From NCBI RefSeq assembly GCF_000189635.1, contig NW_002476174.1:124001-188000 (forward strand): a DNA stretch of 64,000 bases. The letters run 5' to 3'. Below are positions 14,101 through 28,790 of the stretch, one piece after another (the stretch's first letter is position 1; the number at the start of each line of letters is the position of its first letter). A program made the position numbers and the translations under genes. Below the pieces are notes generated by a model. That model searched no databases. It saw only the letters and a list, made by a program, of their open reading frames with translations, and was not told where the DNA came from. The DNA is from Tetrahymena thermophila SB210. Lineage: Eukaryota > Ciliophora > Oligohymenophorea > Hymenostomatida > Tetrahymenidae.

Positions 14101-17100
14101 TCAATCTAATTTTTAGGCATAAGTAATAGAGTTTATGGGCTTTAGAGTAATTATAATTAGCTATTTGAGTAAGACATATCATTTAATGAAAATTAAAAGT
14201 CGTTTTTTAACTCTAAGCTTGAATTATGCTTCTTGTACTTAACCTCAACTTCTGAATATATGCGGTCGATAAATGATTTTGAAAAAACAGTACAATATAA
14301 CTCTTAGTTTTCTTTTAGGTGCTACATAATAAGAGGTCCATTTTAGTTAGGATTTAAGGGTTTAGTTCTAGAAATTTTTACATAAGAAAGATTTTAAAGC
14401 TCTTAATATTAAGTAGATTAAACTTTGATTTCCATAAAGTAGAAATTATACTCTTTTTCTTAAACTAACTTAAGTAAATTGCTTTTCACCTAATTTGTTG
14501 GTTCTTTTTTATTTTGTAAAATAAGCATAAATTCTAAGCCTGTTTTCATTTTTTCTACTATAATTTCATCTCTATTTTAATTTCTATTCGTTTAAAGCAG
14601 TTTATCATCTATTTGAGAGAACATTTCCTAATTATATTGAGTATTCATTTCCCATTCAGTGCCGGTACCATTAACAGTGCTAGATTTTTAGATATTTTCC
14701 TCAGTTTTTATTTTATAGAGAAAAGGGAAAAACTATCCTAAATCAGTTTTTTTATTTAATTAGTTTTATGTGAAAACATTAGTTGATAAATTCTTAGTCA
14801 TTCCTAAATAACTCAAAGAAGCAGCATTAAAAAGAATATAATCACTTTAATCTTAAAGACATTTAAGCTATCCACAAATTCCAATTTCTTAGAGCTAATA
14901 GCAATAATTCAAGCGAAAGTCAAGAGCAAGTGGAATTAGATAGCCTTTTGAAGATTAGCCAAACATTATCTTTCCAATAACTTAGGATTTATCTGTTGTA
15001 GCTTTTTTTAAAAAGCTAGCAATATATTGCTTGTGTTTCTAAGCTATGGGAAAGCTAGTAGGCATTATAGCATCAACTTTTTTCCCAATGATATCCTAAT
15101 GACTTAAAGAAAAGATTTCTAGAAATTTGTTAGAAACTTTCTTAAATATTAAATCAATTCCATCTTCAATTGATGCAAATACTACACAAGAATTTACATC
15201 ATATATTGAAGACTCATCAAAATTTTACAAGTTTTTATCTTGATCTATATCAAATCCTTATTTCGCTTTTTTTTAATGGTTTTTTAAAATTTATGAGCGA
15301 ATTTATTAAAAGTTAAATTCAGAAAAGTTGTTATTAAGCATTGAAGAGGAATTAAATCCTATTTTAAGGTCTTTTTCGCAAAAAGATAAAGATTCTAAGT
15401 AGCATGCTTAGAGTGTTATCAAATCAGAACTGTTATTGTTAATATTTGCTAAATTGTTCAATTCATTTTTTAATCTTAACTACATATTTCTTAGATCAGA
15501 AACTTTATTTAGCAATATCTAGGCATCAATTTACTTATTCTTCATCAAACTTAAAAGTTCTACTTTTTATTTGACTGCTACACTAATTAATTCTTAGGCT
15601 TTTTAAATTCTTTATTCAAATAACAAAACACTGTAATATGAATAATCAAAAATATTTTAAAATCCGAAAGATTTTTATGAAATAATTTTTTGTTTCAAAA
15701 ATATTTGATGAATGCTTGCAATTATTTACTCTTACTTAATAGCAAATTTTTTCTAGCAGTACTTGGAGTATTCAAACCAGTAAGACTTTTTAGAATTTAA
15801 AATTTCAAGGAGGTACACTAAATAAATTATTTTATTTGATTCTTCCTTTTTTTGAAGAGAAATTTTACGAATAAGTTCTTTCAGGAAATATTTGAGGCTT
15901 TCTTCGATATCTTAGTTATTTTCTTAATTTTCTAATTGTTTGCTAATCATCTTTAATTGACATTGGCTATTAGTTAATGTCTTAATTTTCTTAATATCTT
16001 CTTTTAGATATTATTACTACTTGTGAGCAAGTAAGCTGAATGTGGTTATTTCCTTCTTGTTATTTTACTTTATGCTATCAGACTATCCAAATAAATTTAA
16101 TCTTATTACTTTATCTATTTCTTTTAAAGTAATTGACTAACTATCGTAGAATATGCTTTCTAAATGATTATAGGATTGGTTCTCTTAATGTTAGCAGTAC
16201 AAAAACGAAATTTTATAAAATACTGGAATAAAAAGAAGCATAAAAAGGGAAGCCATGCTATTTTAATGCGAACTCTAGTTTGAAAAAAAAATGGCCAAAG
16301 ACAAAGATCCAAAGTAGAAATAAGCAAATGTACTCCAGAGGCGAGTCTTAAATTAATAATAGGGTATTGCCAAACTAGAAAACCATCCTTACATTAAAAA
16401 ATAAATCCCAATCAGCAAGCAATTCAAATAGTTAGAGACAACAATTAAGCAAATTAAAAGAGTCTCAAATATAAACATGAGAAAATTATAAGGATTAAAC
16501 GGCCTGGCTAATTTGTCTTTAGAGAAAATAGAGTAATTATAATCGGTGTCATTAATAATAAATCCTATAAATTATTGATATTAAATTAATAAATTTGACA
16601 ATAATGAATTTCTATAATAAAAAAGTAAATAATAAATTCATAGAATTTAATTGAAATGATAAAAATAATGCCCTACCTATAATTATTGACAAGATTAAAT
16701 TAAAAGCTGACAAAGAAAATTATATCTAAATAAGGCAGAAATAAATTATTGGCGCTAATAAAATATACTGGTATATTGATAAATATAAGCTCATAATTTT
16801 GTATATTTGCATTTGCATCTTTTTACATACACTAATCAAGAAATCATCTTCACTTATTTCTAATTTTCCTGAATAGTTTTAGACATGTTAGTCAGTTTTT
16901 AGAAATGAGAAATAACCAAAAATCATGAAGTTCAAATAACATACAACGAGATAAATTATTATAATCAAGTTCAGTAACAATATAGCTGCCTGTAAGCTCG
17001 TTTGATATGTCTACTATTGAAGACTACTAATGTAGTTGCTCTAATTTAGAATAACTAGGTTAGAGTCTAATTATGAAATTTTTTAGTAGTCTTGATCATA

Positions 17101-17259
17101 AATTCCTATAAGCAATATCAAAAGAACCTTCGATAATACTAAAAATATACTTAAAAGTGAACCTCTTTCAAAGCTTCTTGTCAGCTGGAGAAGATTGAAA
17201 GTGTAAAATTTTTGAGTAAGATAACACACCTGAGATAAAAATTATTATTTTTACACCAT
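11179..17259 (-). CDS. giant multi-pass membrane protein with PAS domain (TmcB-like), copy 1
   Basis: Exons 17259-16677, 16564-12065, 12002-11804 and 11746-11179 sum to 1,950 codons; the second exon is 4,500 bases without one TGA. Several N-terminal hydrophobic segments come first (for example LSIFLVLSKVLLILLIGIY), with a conserved RPFNPYNFLMF. A cytoplasmic helical region with YFLKELIRKI and SKKSYWFEYSKYC follows. A PAS domain lies at about residues 650-720 (SCVVFASIEDG, then LSHQDIIGKKVDAIMP). A long Asn/Gln/Ser-rich linker leads to C-terminal membrane segments (GFLAFVVLASVTIQQYV). This architecture fits the TmcB-like (tiny macrocysts B) proteins that ciliates have in large numbers; their ligand is unknown. 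It is clearly paralogous to the gene at 20537-26898, with matching intron positions. Start chosen as the first ATG giving an open membrane segment. Confidence 0.72.
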
Positions 17260-20200
17260 TCCTTTAGTGAATGAAGTTGTATAATTTATTATTTTTTTTA
17301 CCAATTTTTAATTTCTATTTGTTTGTGATTATTTTATTAAAAAAGAATTTATTTATGTTTATGATTAGATTCCTTTAAATAAAAGTTTAAATTATTGTTA
17401 TTGTTGATGATTTGAATAGAATTTATAAATATATATTAATTGATAGCTAATAGAAAACTAAAAATAAATAAATAACTGAAAAAACACAAACACATCTCAA
17501 TTGTTCTCTATTTTTATCATATTTATAGCTTAGCTGTTGATTTTTTCTCCTGAAAAACTGATAACTTATTTTTAAGAATCTCTAAATTAATACATTACAA
17601 CTCCTCTAAAAATTTAATATTTAAATAATTAATGATATTTTATGAGATTTAGAAAAACATATTATCATAAATTATCAACAAAAAGTAAAAAACTTTAGAA
17701 TATTAACAAAAAAATCAATATTAAGCATTTATTTAATTATTGATATTTATTAGTCATTATTAAAAACTATTTCTTTTTTTTTATAAATATATAATTAATA
17801 TATTTAAATTTTATTGTTTCTTTTTGTTGATAGTAAATTGCATTCATATTTTTATTACTCATTACATCAAACTAGATTATGTATTTTTTAATTATTTCCT
17901 TTAGATTTTTTGGTTTTTTAAAGGAGTACTCATTAACTCATTCTTTTTTTTTGATTTCTAACTTACAGGGTTAATTGTAATAAAGAAAAAATAAAAAACG
18001 ACCTGAATTGATAATATACTAAAATTTGAATTCAATTTCAAGCAAACAATTGATTAATTTTTTCTATAAACAAAAATCAGTCAAGTAATCATCAATTATT
18101 TGTTTTAAGTATACAAATTAAATTTTGTTTTCCTATAAATGTCAATAACATTTTTTTTACAATTCTTATCCAAAACCAATCTTAGATTCTTGGTATTTTT
18201 TATATTTAAAGGTTTATGTATTTTTTCTTTTTTCCATTTAAAAGATATTGTTATAATTAATTTTCACTTAACCTGATCATTTCTAAAGAATCAGTAATAA
18301 AAATCAATTACAAGAAAACTAATGTAAATTATTGAATGATTATAATAAAGTTTAAGATTAGTTAAAATAAGTCAAAAATGTTTAACTGAAAAATATTTTA
18401 TTTTATTCTTAATTAGCTGCTTAAAAGTTTCTTGCCATCTATTTAAAATAAAAATAATTCAAAATAATGATAATCAAAAATTCATTTGCTCTTTTTTCAT
18501 AATTAATACTATTAAAGATAGCATTATTATAAATTTAAATTTTTATAAATTTTATTATTTTCATTCTTTTTTTTTCTTTCAAAAAATCGAATATGAGGAG
18601 GTATCAATTTCGAAAGATGTATTATCAAAAATTATAAAGCTAATATATATAAACAATTTCATCGATTTAATATTGAGACATTTTTTATAAAAGTACCCCT
18701 TTCCCCTCATTTTTAAATATTGTATATAAAAGAATAAAATTTATATGATTTGAATTAAGAAACGTTCTTCTATTATATTGAATAAAATAAGAGGTCTTTT
18801 TTATTATTTGATATTTTAATTAGATAGAAAATAAATGTAAAAAATTAATTAAGAGTATATTTATTTCTTGTATGTGATTACCTCAGCTAATCCATAGCTA
18901 TTTTTAATTTATAATGATTTTGCTTAAATAAGTTAATTTTAGCTATATGCAATACATCAAATTTAAAACACAACCTCTTCATACTAGAAAATATTATTTA
19001 CCTTATTATAAAAGAGTTCCTATTCCTCTTCAAAGCTTTTTGAAGTTTAAATTATATTTTGATAAATATTTTTCAGTTAATTATCTATCCTATTTGACGA
19101 AATAACCTCTTTTTAAAATAGATAAATGTATTTATTTATATTATAAAAAAACAAATTTTGATTAGGAAATAATTAAAACAAGTATTATATTTATTAAACA
19201 CTTTTTTGGAATAAAAAGCTTCATGAGCAGCTGATTCAAGAGTATAAATTTTAAAAAGGAGTAGTTTTTTAAAATTTATTTAATTTAAAAAAAATGTATT
19301 ACTTTTTAATTACCTATTTTGAATTTGTAGATGTGATTTTTAGTGATTTCAAAAGGTTTATTAATTAAATTTACATTTTTTTTGAGTAAAGCGTATTGCA
19401 CTTATCTATCTATTTTGATAATGCACTGTAAGCACTGTTTTATTTAAATTTTGAATTCATTCATGAATATTAAAAATTCAATTGTAAACCTTAAACTTTT
19501 TGAAAAAAATGTAAATTGTAATATTATAGCATTATAAAACAATAGCTAAGTCTTTACTTGATATTGCTATTTCCATAGTATTTTTACTTTTTAAAATTAA
19601 TTATGACCTATTTTTTGAGTTAAAGTCAAAGAATTTCAATTAGGTAATAAAAAAAAAATGATTTATTTATGATCGATGGTTTGGTATAAATAAATAAAAA
19701 TAAATAGTGTTCATCATTCTTATAGATAATCTTCTTTTTTTGAATTTTTGTTTGGTGGTGATATTGAAAAAATATAAAAACACAGTAAGTCCTTATAAAT
19801 TGACTACTCTCCGTCGATTTATTTTTACCTACTATATTTAAAAACTCTGGTTAATATATTAAAGTCACAATATATTGATTGCCTAATTTGAGAAGTTTTA
19901 TTGTGTATCAATCTTAAGTAAAAATATTGAATTTTATTTTTATTTAAAAGAAAATAAAGAAATGGCGAAAAAAGTTTTCAAGGACAAATTTTAAATTAGA
20001 ATTTGCTTAAGTAAAAATAATATGTAAAAAATAAAATCTAAAATATAGCATATTTATATATTTTTTAAAAGCCAACCAAAAGAAATTCTTACTCTAAAAA
20101 ATACACTATCCTTTAATTTTATAAAAATGATCTTAATTTTCGCATCATTAAATCAAAAAAATATTAATAAAAGAGCAGCCCAAATTAAATTTTATCTTTC

Positions 20201-20536
20201 TTTTTTAAAAAATACAAAGAAAACTTATAGAATTTTTTTTATTGGAGCTGTCTAACTTTTAGAAATAAATAAAATTCGCCAAAAAAGAAATTAATTATCT
20301 CAAATTATTAATCAAATAAATAAAATTTGATATTTAAATTATAGAAGAATATTAAACGCTTTTTTTTGAATTTATTAATGAAATTATAAATGAACAAATA
20401 TAACAAGGATATTAAGAAGGATTTATAAATAAATACATTTTAAGAAATAACATAATATTATTTTATAATACCATTTTAATAAAGTTAGATTCATTATGTG
20501 AGTGTGTCTAAACGTTTAAGATGCTATTTATTAAAG
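17260..20536. other. 3.3-kb gene-free stretch between the two PAS membrane paralogues
   Basis: Dominated by A/T runs with TGA frequent in all six frames under the ciliate code. I saw no coding-like stretch, structured RNA or repeat of note. It separates two paralogues that otherwise form a tandem pair. Confidence 0.55.
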
Positions 20537-23500
20537 TCAGAAATTTTAATTGTTTTTTATAAAAGTTACAATATATGTGTTATCAATTAAAGTGTTAATG
20601 TCTATGATTTATAAAAATTTTTTTGTTTTATTGATTTGTTTATTCATTTCTAAGCAAAATATATACCACCCTATTACAAATATGAGCACCATTACTATCA
20701 TTTGATAGATTATCAATCCTAGCTAAGCTTATACTATGAAGTTATAATATTTTTAATTTTCATCTTATATGAAATATTTCATTGAATCCAATGTTTGTTC
20801 AATATATTCTTGAAAGTCAGTGAAATTTTTCAAATTGAATGTTTGAAAAAGGTTTTGCTATGCTGATGTATACTATTAGGTATTAGATGGAATAGAGTAA
20901 ATTGAAGAAACTTCTTTGATAGTTGTTAAAAATTCTTTAAATGAGAGCTAAAACCCCTTTTTTAAGAAGCCATTGAATATATACTAGCAGTTATTTACAT
21001 CAAAAACTGTTGAATTCCTAATATATTAGGGGTTTTTGCTTAGGACATTACAAATATCATTCTCTATCAAAGGATAAAATATTTTGTTGTAGTTTGCTTA
21101 GTTATACCTTTTTTATAATAATGAATGTTAAGTATTTTTAAATATAAAACAAAAAGAATGATTAATAAATTAATACCTATTTAATGTGTAGCGGTCACTT
21201 GTTAAATTATTTACTTAATTCTCGTAGCTCTAGGATAAAGAATTAAGTAAATCTATGTAATCCATATACCATTCAAGCTTCATAGGTTTAACTTACGGAT
21301 ATAACTTCAATACAAGAGCATGATAGTTTATCGAAATTATTTCACCAACGTATGCCTTTAATGAGTTTGCTTAAACTAATTAAATAATTTAATTTAGTTA
21401 ATAAATATATATATATTCAATAATTATTAAGTGTTTTTTTAATATCTGAATTTTTTGAAACTAAAATATTTCAAAATAAAAAATAAAACAAATTTTACTT
21501 GCAATATTCAGATTTGATGATGTCTATTCTAGATAATTAGAAGTAATAATTTTAATTATTACAGGATAGCTTACAATAAATATGTAAATTAGAAGTACAA
21601 ATGCACAAAATAGCTTGCTCATTTTTGGAAGACGAGTTGTCTAGCTAATATTCTACTTGATTGAGTCTGGCTGCTTCATAAAATTAATATTGTTTGGAGT
21701 ATTTTTTTAAAACTTTGAAAATTATTTGTCATTGTAGTAATTTTCGTAGATGTCATTTATTAAAGAATTTACTTTTTAGTTTGTAAAAGTTGATAAAAGA
21801 GTAACAATTTTATCTTTTTTTATCTAAATATATGTATACAGTGGTAAAATCACACCAACACAGCAAGCTGATACTGAAAATATTATGCCAATTAAAGTGT
21901 TAAGTTGCTAATTTATTATATTATCTTCATTTTATTCCACTCCTATAATATTTTGTTCTGTTGCAATGATTGCCTTTACCATATTATATTAATTTTCTAT
22001 TGTAAAATATTCAGGCCTTCCTCCGATTCCGATAGATTACCAATAACAAAATTAGTTAAAAATCAAAGCTGCATATAATATACTTATATTTACCTAGGCT
22101 CCTACATATCCAGGCTAATCTGCTACAACAGAAGTAGTTTGACTTATTATACTTTGATTGTAATATAATGGTATTATGAATTAAGTAGTCTATGTTCTGA
22201 GTTATTAGAATATAAGTCTATCAGGATTTGAATTATCTAATTTTGAAAGATGATTTCTAATAATGTCCTTGGAGTAAAATAGATTTGCTTTAATCTATGT
22301 AACGTATTTAGCCTTTGCCTAATCTGAAGCGAATTTAAAGTCATTAAAATTTAGTAGATAATTCAGATTAAAATATTTGACCATGTAATAGAGCTTTGAG
22401 CGAAACTCAGATGGCCAGTCCAAAACTTCCAAATCAAGTTATGAGTTTTTAATAGAATTCATTACAGAAAAGTACTGTTAAAGTGTTACTGAAGCTATGG
22501 TAATGAAGCAAATTAACCCTATAAACTAAATTACTTTCATTTGAGGAAGCCTTTGGTCGGTAGATAATATCTTTGAAAGGTGTCTCTTTGCAGAAGCAGA
22601 GCTTGAAGATTTTGTTTTGCTTGTTGATGCTATTTCTACTTATAACTCATAGACACGACGCTTTTCGTCCATTTGATTTTTTTTGCTAAGTACTTTTAAT
22701 CCTTTTTGTTTAAAAGCAAGCCAATCATTTTATAAAAATTCTAATTAGTCATCTCTGTACTCTTCATTCTTCCTTTTCCTTCTATTTTTAGATCGGTCCT
22801 GGTTTGCATCTTTGTTATTTTAAAATGTTTGCTATCGTTTTAAATTTGTGTTTTTTAGCTCATCAGATGAGAAGAACTTCTACTAAGATTATGAGCTTAT
22901 CAGTTTTGAATAAGATTGTAAGTTCTTTGCTGACTCAAGGGGAGCGTTTGTGCTCAATATTCTGGGAGAAAAAAATTTTGATTCTAAAGTTGACTAGTAC
23001 TGAATTTAGTCTTTTTACTAATTTTACTTTAAATCTCTTACATTACTATTAGAAATAGAGGAATTTTTTTTCTAAAAATTACCTTTTGTTTATTCATTAA
23101 GACTTTAATCAGGTATTTAAGCCATACTTTAAGAGTTATCTTGATACTATCTTTCTAAATTGGTCTAATTAAAAAATGCTAATTGTGAAGAACTTTCATT
23201 ATGCTATTACTTCATGTTAAAATAAGTTGAGTCTGGGCTTATCAGAGGAAGCTAGTAATTGCTAAAAAATTCTAAATTCTGACTAATTTCAGCTAAACTT
23301 TATTATTTTTAGTTACGTTTATTTTAAAATGAATTTTAATTTTCATTATTCATTTCATCATTTTAATCACTTTTATTGGAAACACTTAATTCCTCTTCTA
23401 TAATCTGATTAAACGTTCCTGCTGACTCTCTTTCATTAGCCTTTTTATGGGTTTAGCTCTAGTTAAGATCTTTCTGGATCTATGAACTCTCCAAATTAGG

Positions 23501-26500
23501 GTTAGAATGTACGAAATTAATCGATGAGTTCTTTGTATAGTAGTGCTGTAACTAATCCTTAGTATCATTATTATTATTATTCTGCTTTTATTGTGGAACT
23601 AACTATGTAAGTTATTACTATTCCAATTCCTGAATTTATTACTTGCTTTTTTTTATTAAATCTGAAATAATTCTATCTATTTTCTATTAAGTAAAGGACA
23701 ATAAGTACAAATCAATGTTTTCTTTTATAAAATTGATAATGTATTGAGGTGATTCGAAAGGATTTATCATTTTTACTTTAGAAATTTGCAAATAATTCAA
23801 GTTTTATACATCCTTATATTTAGTTTCAAAAATTTTTACTTCCATATAAACAAAAATCAAATCTTTGTCTACATTTATTTTGGCTATGCTTTAATCTCTG
23901 GTACTATTTGTATAGCTCGAATTATAAGTAGAATATTTCTTATTTCTGGGTTACTAAAGAATAGTAACAAAATCAAATTTTTTCAAATGCAAATTCTTTT
24001 TGTGAACATATGAAGAATGATTAACAGTTCCACTTCTTCTAGAATTAGAGTTATTATTTTAAATCTCACTTTCAGCCTCACTTTACTTAACCACTCTGAA
24101 AGTACTCCTATCTGAGTTAAAATAATCAGTACCCATATTTTGACTGTTATCATCTTTCTTAGTATGTGAGTCTTAAAGGAAAGGGAAAAGTGTAGCCAAA
24201 TTAATTTTTTTGAGATGAACATCAGGAAAAAGATACTCGTTTATATTTTTACTAAGTCCAATAATTTCAAAATTATTAGAGTCGTACATAATATAATCAA
24301 AGGCATTTTTAACCTTCTTGATGTTAGCTGTGAATCCAAATTAATCATAAGATAATGAATTAATTCTTAAATCTATGGTAACAGGAACTAGATTTCTTTT
24401 ACCATTTAAGCAAAGTATCATTTGCTTACCCATTTTGCATATAGGTTAAAATGTTTAATTCGCATTTTAAGTTCTAAAAGAATTATTTTTCTTTTATTCT
24501 TAGGTTAAATTTATTTTTTAATCCGATTCATTCTATTGAAATTGACCCTCATCTTAAAGTAATTAAGATTGCTATTCTTCTAAGAAATCTTTGATGTATG
24601 ATTAATGCTGCACTTAAATTTTACTTGGGATGAAAGAGTCTATTTTTTTACCAATTATATCCTCGTTTTTAACAGAAAATATTCTTTCGAAGTATTGAGA
24701 CACCTTAGAGAAATAGCACTGATTGGCACTTAAATCGTAATAAATAAACGCTACACATGAATCTTTTTGAAATATGTTGCGAATTTCGCTCAAGTATGAT
24801 TTCTTGTATTAGTTTAATTAACTTATTTTGATATCTGACTCATTAAAAGAAAGACACTGGAGATAATAAATTTGTATTTAGATTAGGTCGATGCTATCTT
24901 CGTTTACTATTGCTAATTAAGAAAGAATTTTTCTCAGTTAAAACAATAAGATTTATTAATTTTCAATCAGCTTAATAAGTTCCTGTAAAACAATCAGCTT
25001 TTACCTCATCATATTTAAAATAAGCAATTTTAATCCTATGCATTTGTCAAGTAACTTATGAGCAATTTCTATTTTCTACTCGAACATGATAACGCTAATA
25101 AACCCTTCATAGAATGGGTTGATATGTCCTTATGTTTTTTAGATTATTAATTTTTCTTCCTCAAAAATTGATTGGATAGTTTAAATTATTTATATCTGCT
25201 TAACAGACTAATTAATTTTAGATTTTGATCTCCACATAAGAAAACTCAACCAATAAAGCTTTCTACTCTATTTCACTTCTAGAAGAAATATTAAATAGCA
25301 ATAAATGAAGTCATTTGAAAATTTTTTCTATCCATAAATGATTTTCTCCAAATACTTTTGAATTATTTGTTTTACCGAGTCAAACATTTAAGTTTCCTCT
25401 TTAAATTACTCCGAGCTTACATTAAATTATTCCATCTAACTTTTCTTTTTAGCTTATGAATATGGTGATTATTGCGTTAATTACAAACCTTCGTTATTTA
25501 TACTTAGCAATTACTCAAAGCTTATTGAAGTAAAATTACTTATCAAATTAAAAAAATCTATCTTTCTTTAGGAATTTAGCTCACTATTAATTAAATCAGT
25601 AAAAAGATTTTTTTATCTAATAATTTAATTAATCTCAAACCCTTTCACCACACAATCTTTAGAAGAAAGTGCTTAAAATTTATTTTTTATTTGTTCATTT
25701 AAGTAATGGCAAATCATTTTAGATAATTTCCATGAGAAAGGAATGAAAAAAAACATCAAAAAGCATTCTAATCCTTCAAATATGTTGTATTCTAAGCAAA
25801 ACAAGATGAGAAAATTTAGCATAAAAAAGTAAATAGAGCAAAACAAACTCAATTATTTTGCTTATTATGAGTAATACGGATTGATCAAATAGTAATAGAT
25901 AAATTTTATTAAAAAGAGACAAACCAAGATAGTAAAATTTCCTTGATTATTCAGACTAAAAACAACAACGCATATAACTTCAATAATTAGCATTAGATAT
26001 TACCAAAGACTGAAACTTTTTCCTAAAAAATTATTGCTTGAAACAGAATAATCAAAATCACAGTCACACACTAATAATCCTTATAAAAATAAATAAAAAA
26101 TATTCAAATAAACAAATTTAAATATCAAATTCTATTCTTTTTTAATTAAAATTTACTTATAAAAAGCGTAAAATATTAATAATTTCCTATAATACTTTGA
26201 TTGCTATTTTTAAATAACTTTTATGAAAACAAGCTATGAATAAAAATATTACCTAAAATAGCTGATATGATAAAGCAAATAATTAGGAGAGGATTACTCA
26301 AGTCGTTGAATGACAAATAGATAGTGGGTACTAATAGTATATGGTAGTTTACTAGTAATATTATAGAAAATATTACTTTTAAAGAGTTATATTTTGTAAA
26401 ATTTATTTTTTATTATGAAGTGTAGAGCGTTGAAATTTATAGATCTAAAGATGTATCATCAATATTATCATACTAAGATCCTTTTTTATCCTTCGTCTAA

Positions 26501-26898
26501 TCTAATTTAATTGATTTATGCTCTTTTTTGAGCATCTTAAATATATAGTATATATAGATGCTTATTAGTACTAATAATATTCCTAAATTAACAATTAAGA
26601 GAAAAATAACTATTCCTTGGACGCTTGTGGAGTCAGTAAAAAATGTAAAAAAGTTTTATTTTTGAGATAAAAATGAAAGATTTTAATCTACATTAGAAAG
26701 TTTATCGAGCCTCTCACCTAACAATCCGAAAAAAGTTAACTCAAAGTTCCTGAAAACAATTAAAAAAGCTCCTAAAATTTCTCCAACTTTAAAGCTGTTA
26801 ACCACTCCGTATAATTCATTAACATAGAATTTAATGGTTATTTTAGGGATGAGCATTAAAAAACTATGCTAAGAATAATCAATCTATTTCTGTTTCAT
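20537..26898 (-). CDS. giant multi-pass membrane protein with PAS domain (TmcB-like), copy 2
   Basis: Exons 26898-26253, 26079-21499, 21375-21177 and 21107-20537 sum to 1,999 codons. N-terminal membrane segments include GIVIFLLIVNLGILLVLIS; the PAS domain is at about 655-725 (DSCVAFIYYDL, then VKNEDIIGKKIDSFIPSKI). A long polar linker precedes C-terminal segments starting GLICFITIASVTLQQYF, and the protein ends FLQIIDINTLIDNTYIVTFI. Copy 1 has the matching end FLQI...TLTKQ/LLDNNYILTF region and the same DWP(S/T)E motif after the membrane segment. Exon 3 is 199 bases in both genes and the last two introns fall at equivalent places, so the pair arose by gene duplication and then diverged strongly in sequence. 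PAS domains sense small ligands, light, redox or partners; which applies here cannot be seen. Start at 26898 was preferred over the in-frame ATG 15 codons later because the frame is open. Confidence 0.72.
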
Positions 26899-28790
26899 TT
26901 AATTTTATAGCTAATTGATAAATAATATTTTCTTTCTATTAAGCTAAAGATGAGCTCTATCTCTCTGCTAATAATATTTAAATTTAAAAAAATAGTCACT
27001 TAATTTAGTTTTTTTTATTTTTATTTACACTTATTTATTAAAAATTAATTATTTTTATTAAAATCAATGATCTTACTTTTTAATTAAAATTTCTGATGTA
27101 ATTAATACGAAAAAGTGATAGGAGAGATTTTATCATTGAACCTATAAATCATAAATCATACAAGATTCTCTATTTAATTTGAAAGATTATTTTATCAATG
27201 GTTTTCATTTGCAGGGTGATTGCTATTTTTTTACTTTTGTAAACAGCAATCAAAATTAATCAAATTTAAAATTAATTTCAATTTTATCAAATGATAAATT
27301 CCATTATTAATATCATTAACATCACATCTTTTAGTTTTCAATGACATTATTTTATTTAAATTTTTGTAAGTTAGCATAAATTTGATTACTTACTTAAAAA
27401 CAAATTATTTTTTTAAATCTTTGATATTTTCTTAACATACTTAATTTCCTTTCAAATATTATTTTATCATAAGAAATGGTGCTAAGAAATTAACTTACTA
27501 TTATTATTTTATTTATTTTTATTACTAATTTAATATAAAACATTATTTTGGTTACTTATGAAAAGTAAACATCTACATGATCTAGCAAATCATAAAATTT
27601 AGAGATATAGATTGAATGAATTCAAATATATTTTGACTTTCAAAATAAAGGAAATTAAAAATTCATTCTTGTTAATACTGATTACCCAAGGTTAGATTAC
27701 AGTTTATTAAAATAATATCGAAATTTTTAATATTGTAACAATGTTAATTGGTTTGCTTTAATCTTCCTAAATCTTAATGATTTCAGGTTAGAAGCGAAAT
27801 TTATATTTTCTTACAAAAATCAAAGTAAATTGCATAGATATAAAAAAAATTTGATTCTAACATTATCAATTGTCTAAGAATAAAAAGTAATTAATTCAGA
27901 ATACCTTTATGTATGAATTAATTTTTACAATAAACTATTAATTATTTATCTAAAATCAATAAAAAACTCACTTTTATTAAATATTGTAGCAATTTAAAAG
28001 CAAATAGGAATTTTTAAATATTTGATTATCTAAACTTCTTTCTAAAATTTAATAAAAGGAAGAAAAATATTTTTAAATTTAAAAGATATGAATAGAAAAT
28101 TTACAAATTGAAAAACCTTTAGAATTTATTGAAATTGTAATATCATAACGATATATTTTTAATAAGATATTAAATAAAAATATGTAAATTATTTTAAGTC
28201 TATTTATTTCAATTTAAATGTCTCAAAGCAATATTTCATTTATGTAACTTTAAGAAAGTTTATTTTTCTAAAAGAAAAAAAAATTAAAACCTTAAAAGTT
28301 TTTAATTTTTAAATTAGGCTTATCATGCAAAATAAAGGATTTCAATCAAAAATTAAAACTAATAAAAGAAATATTAAGATTTCACCAAATTATTATTAAA
28401 AAATAAATATCGTAAGATAAAATTTATTAAGGATTAGTAATTTTTAAGAAAGGAATCATACAAATATTAAAAACAATTTAATGAAAATATTTAAAATAAA
28501 ATACGAAATACTTAAATTTTATAAAAGGGTTTATCAATTAATAATATTAAGAAGTTATTTTAAGTTAATTTATATTAAAGAATGTAAAAAGAATATAAAA
28601 ATATGTAAATATTAATTATTAAAAACAGAAGGAAGTATTTTAAACTTTTACAGTCTTTTTTAGAGAATGCAAAAATAAATTAAATGTAGAACTAACTCAT
28701 TAATATTTTAAAAATTATAAATATAATTAATTATTTTTTGAATAGAATCAATAAAAATTATAATATTTTAAACTATTAATTTAAAATAAA
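26899..28790. other. intergenic AT-rich DNA
   Basis: About 1.9 kb of low-complexity A/T sequence. No frame with sustained coding character was found on either strand. Confidence 0.55.

Noticed and set aside
22804..24222. Frames at 22804-23052, 23786-24013 and 23983-24222
   Set aside because: All lie inside the long second exon of the PAS membrane protein copy 2 and are antisense or out-of-phase shadows.
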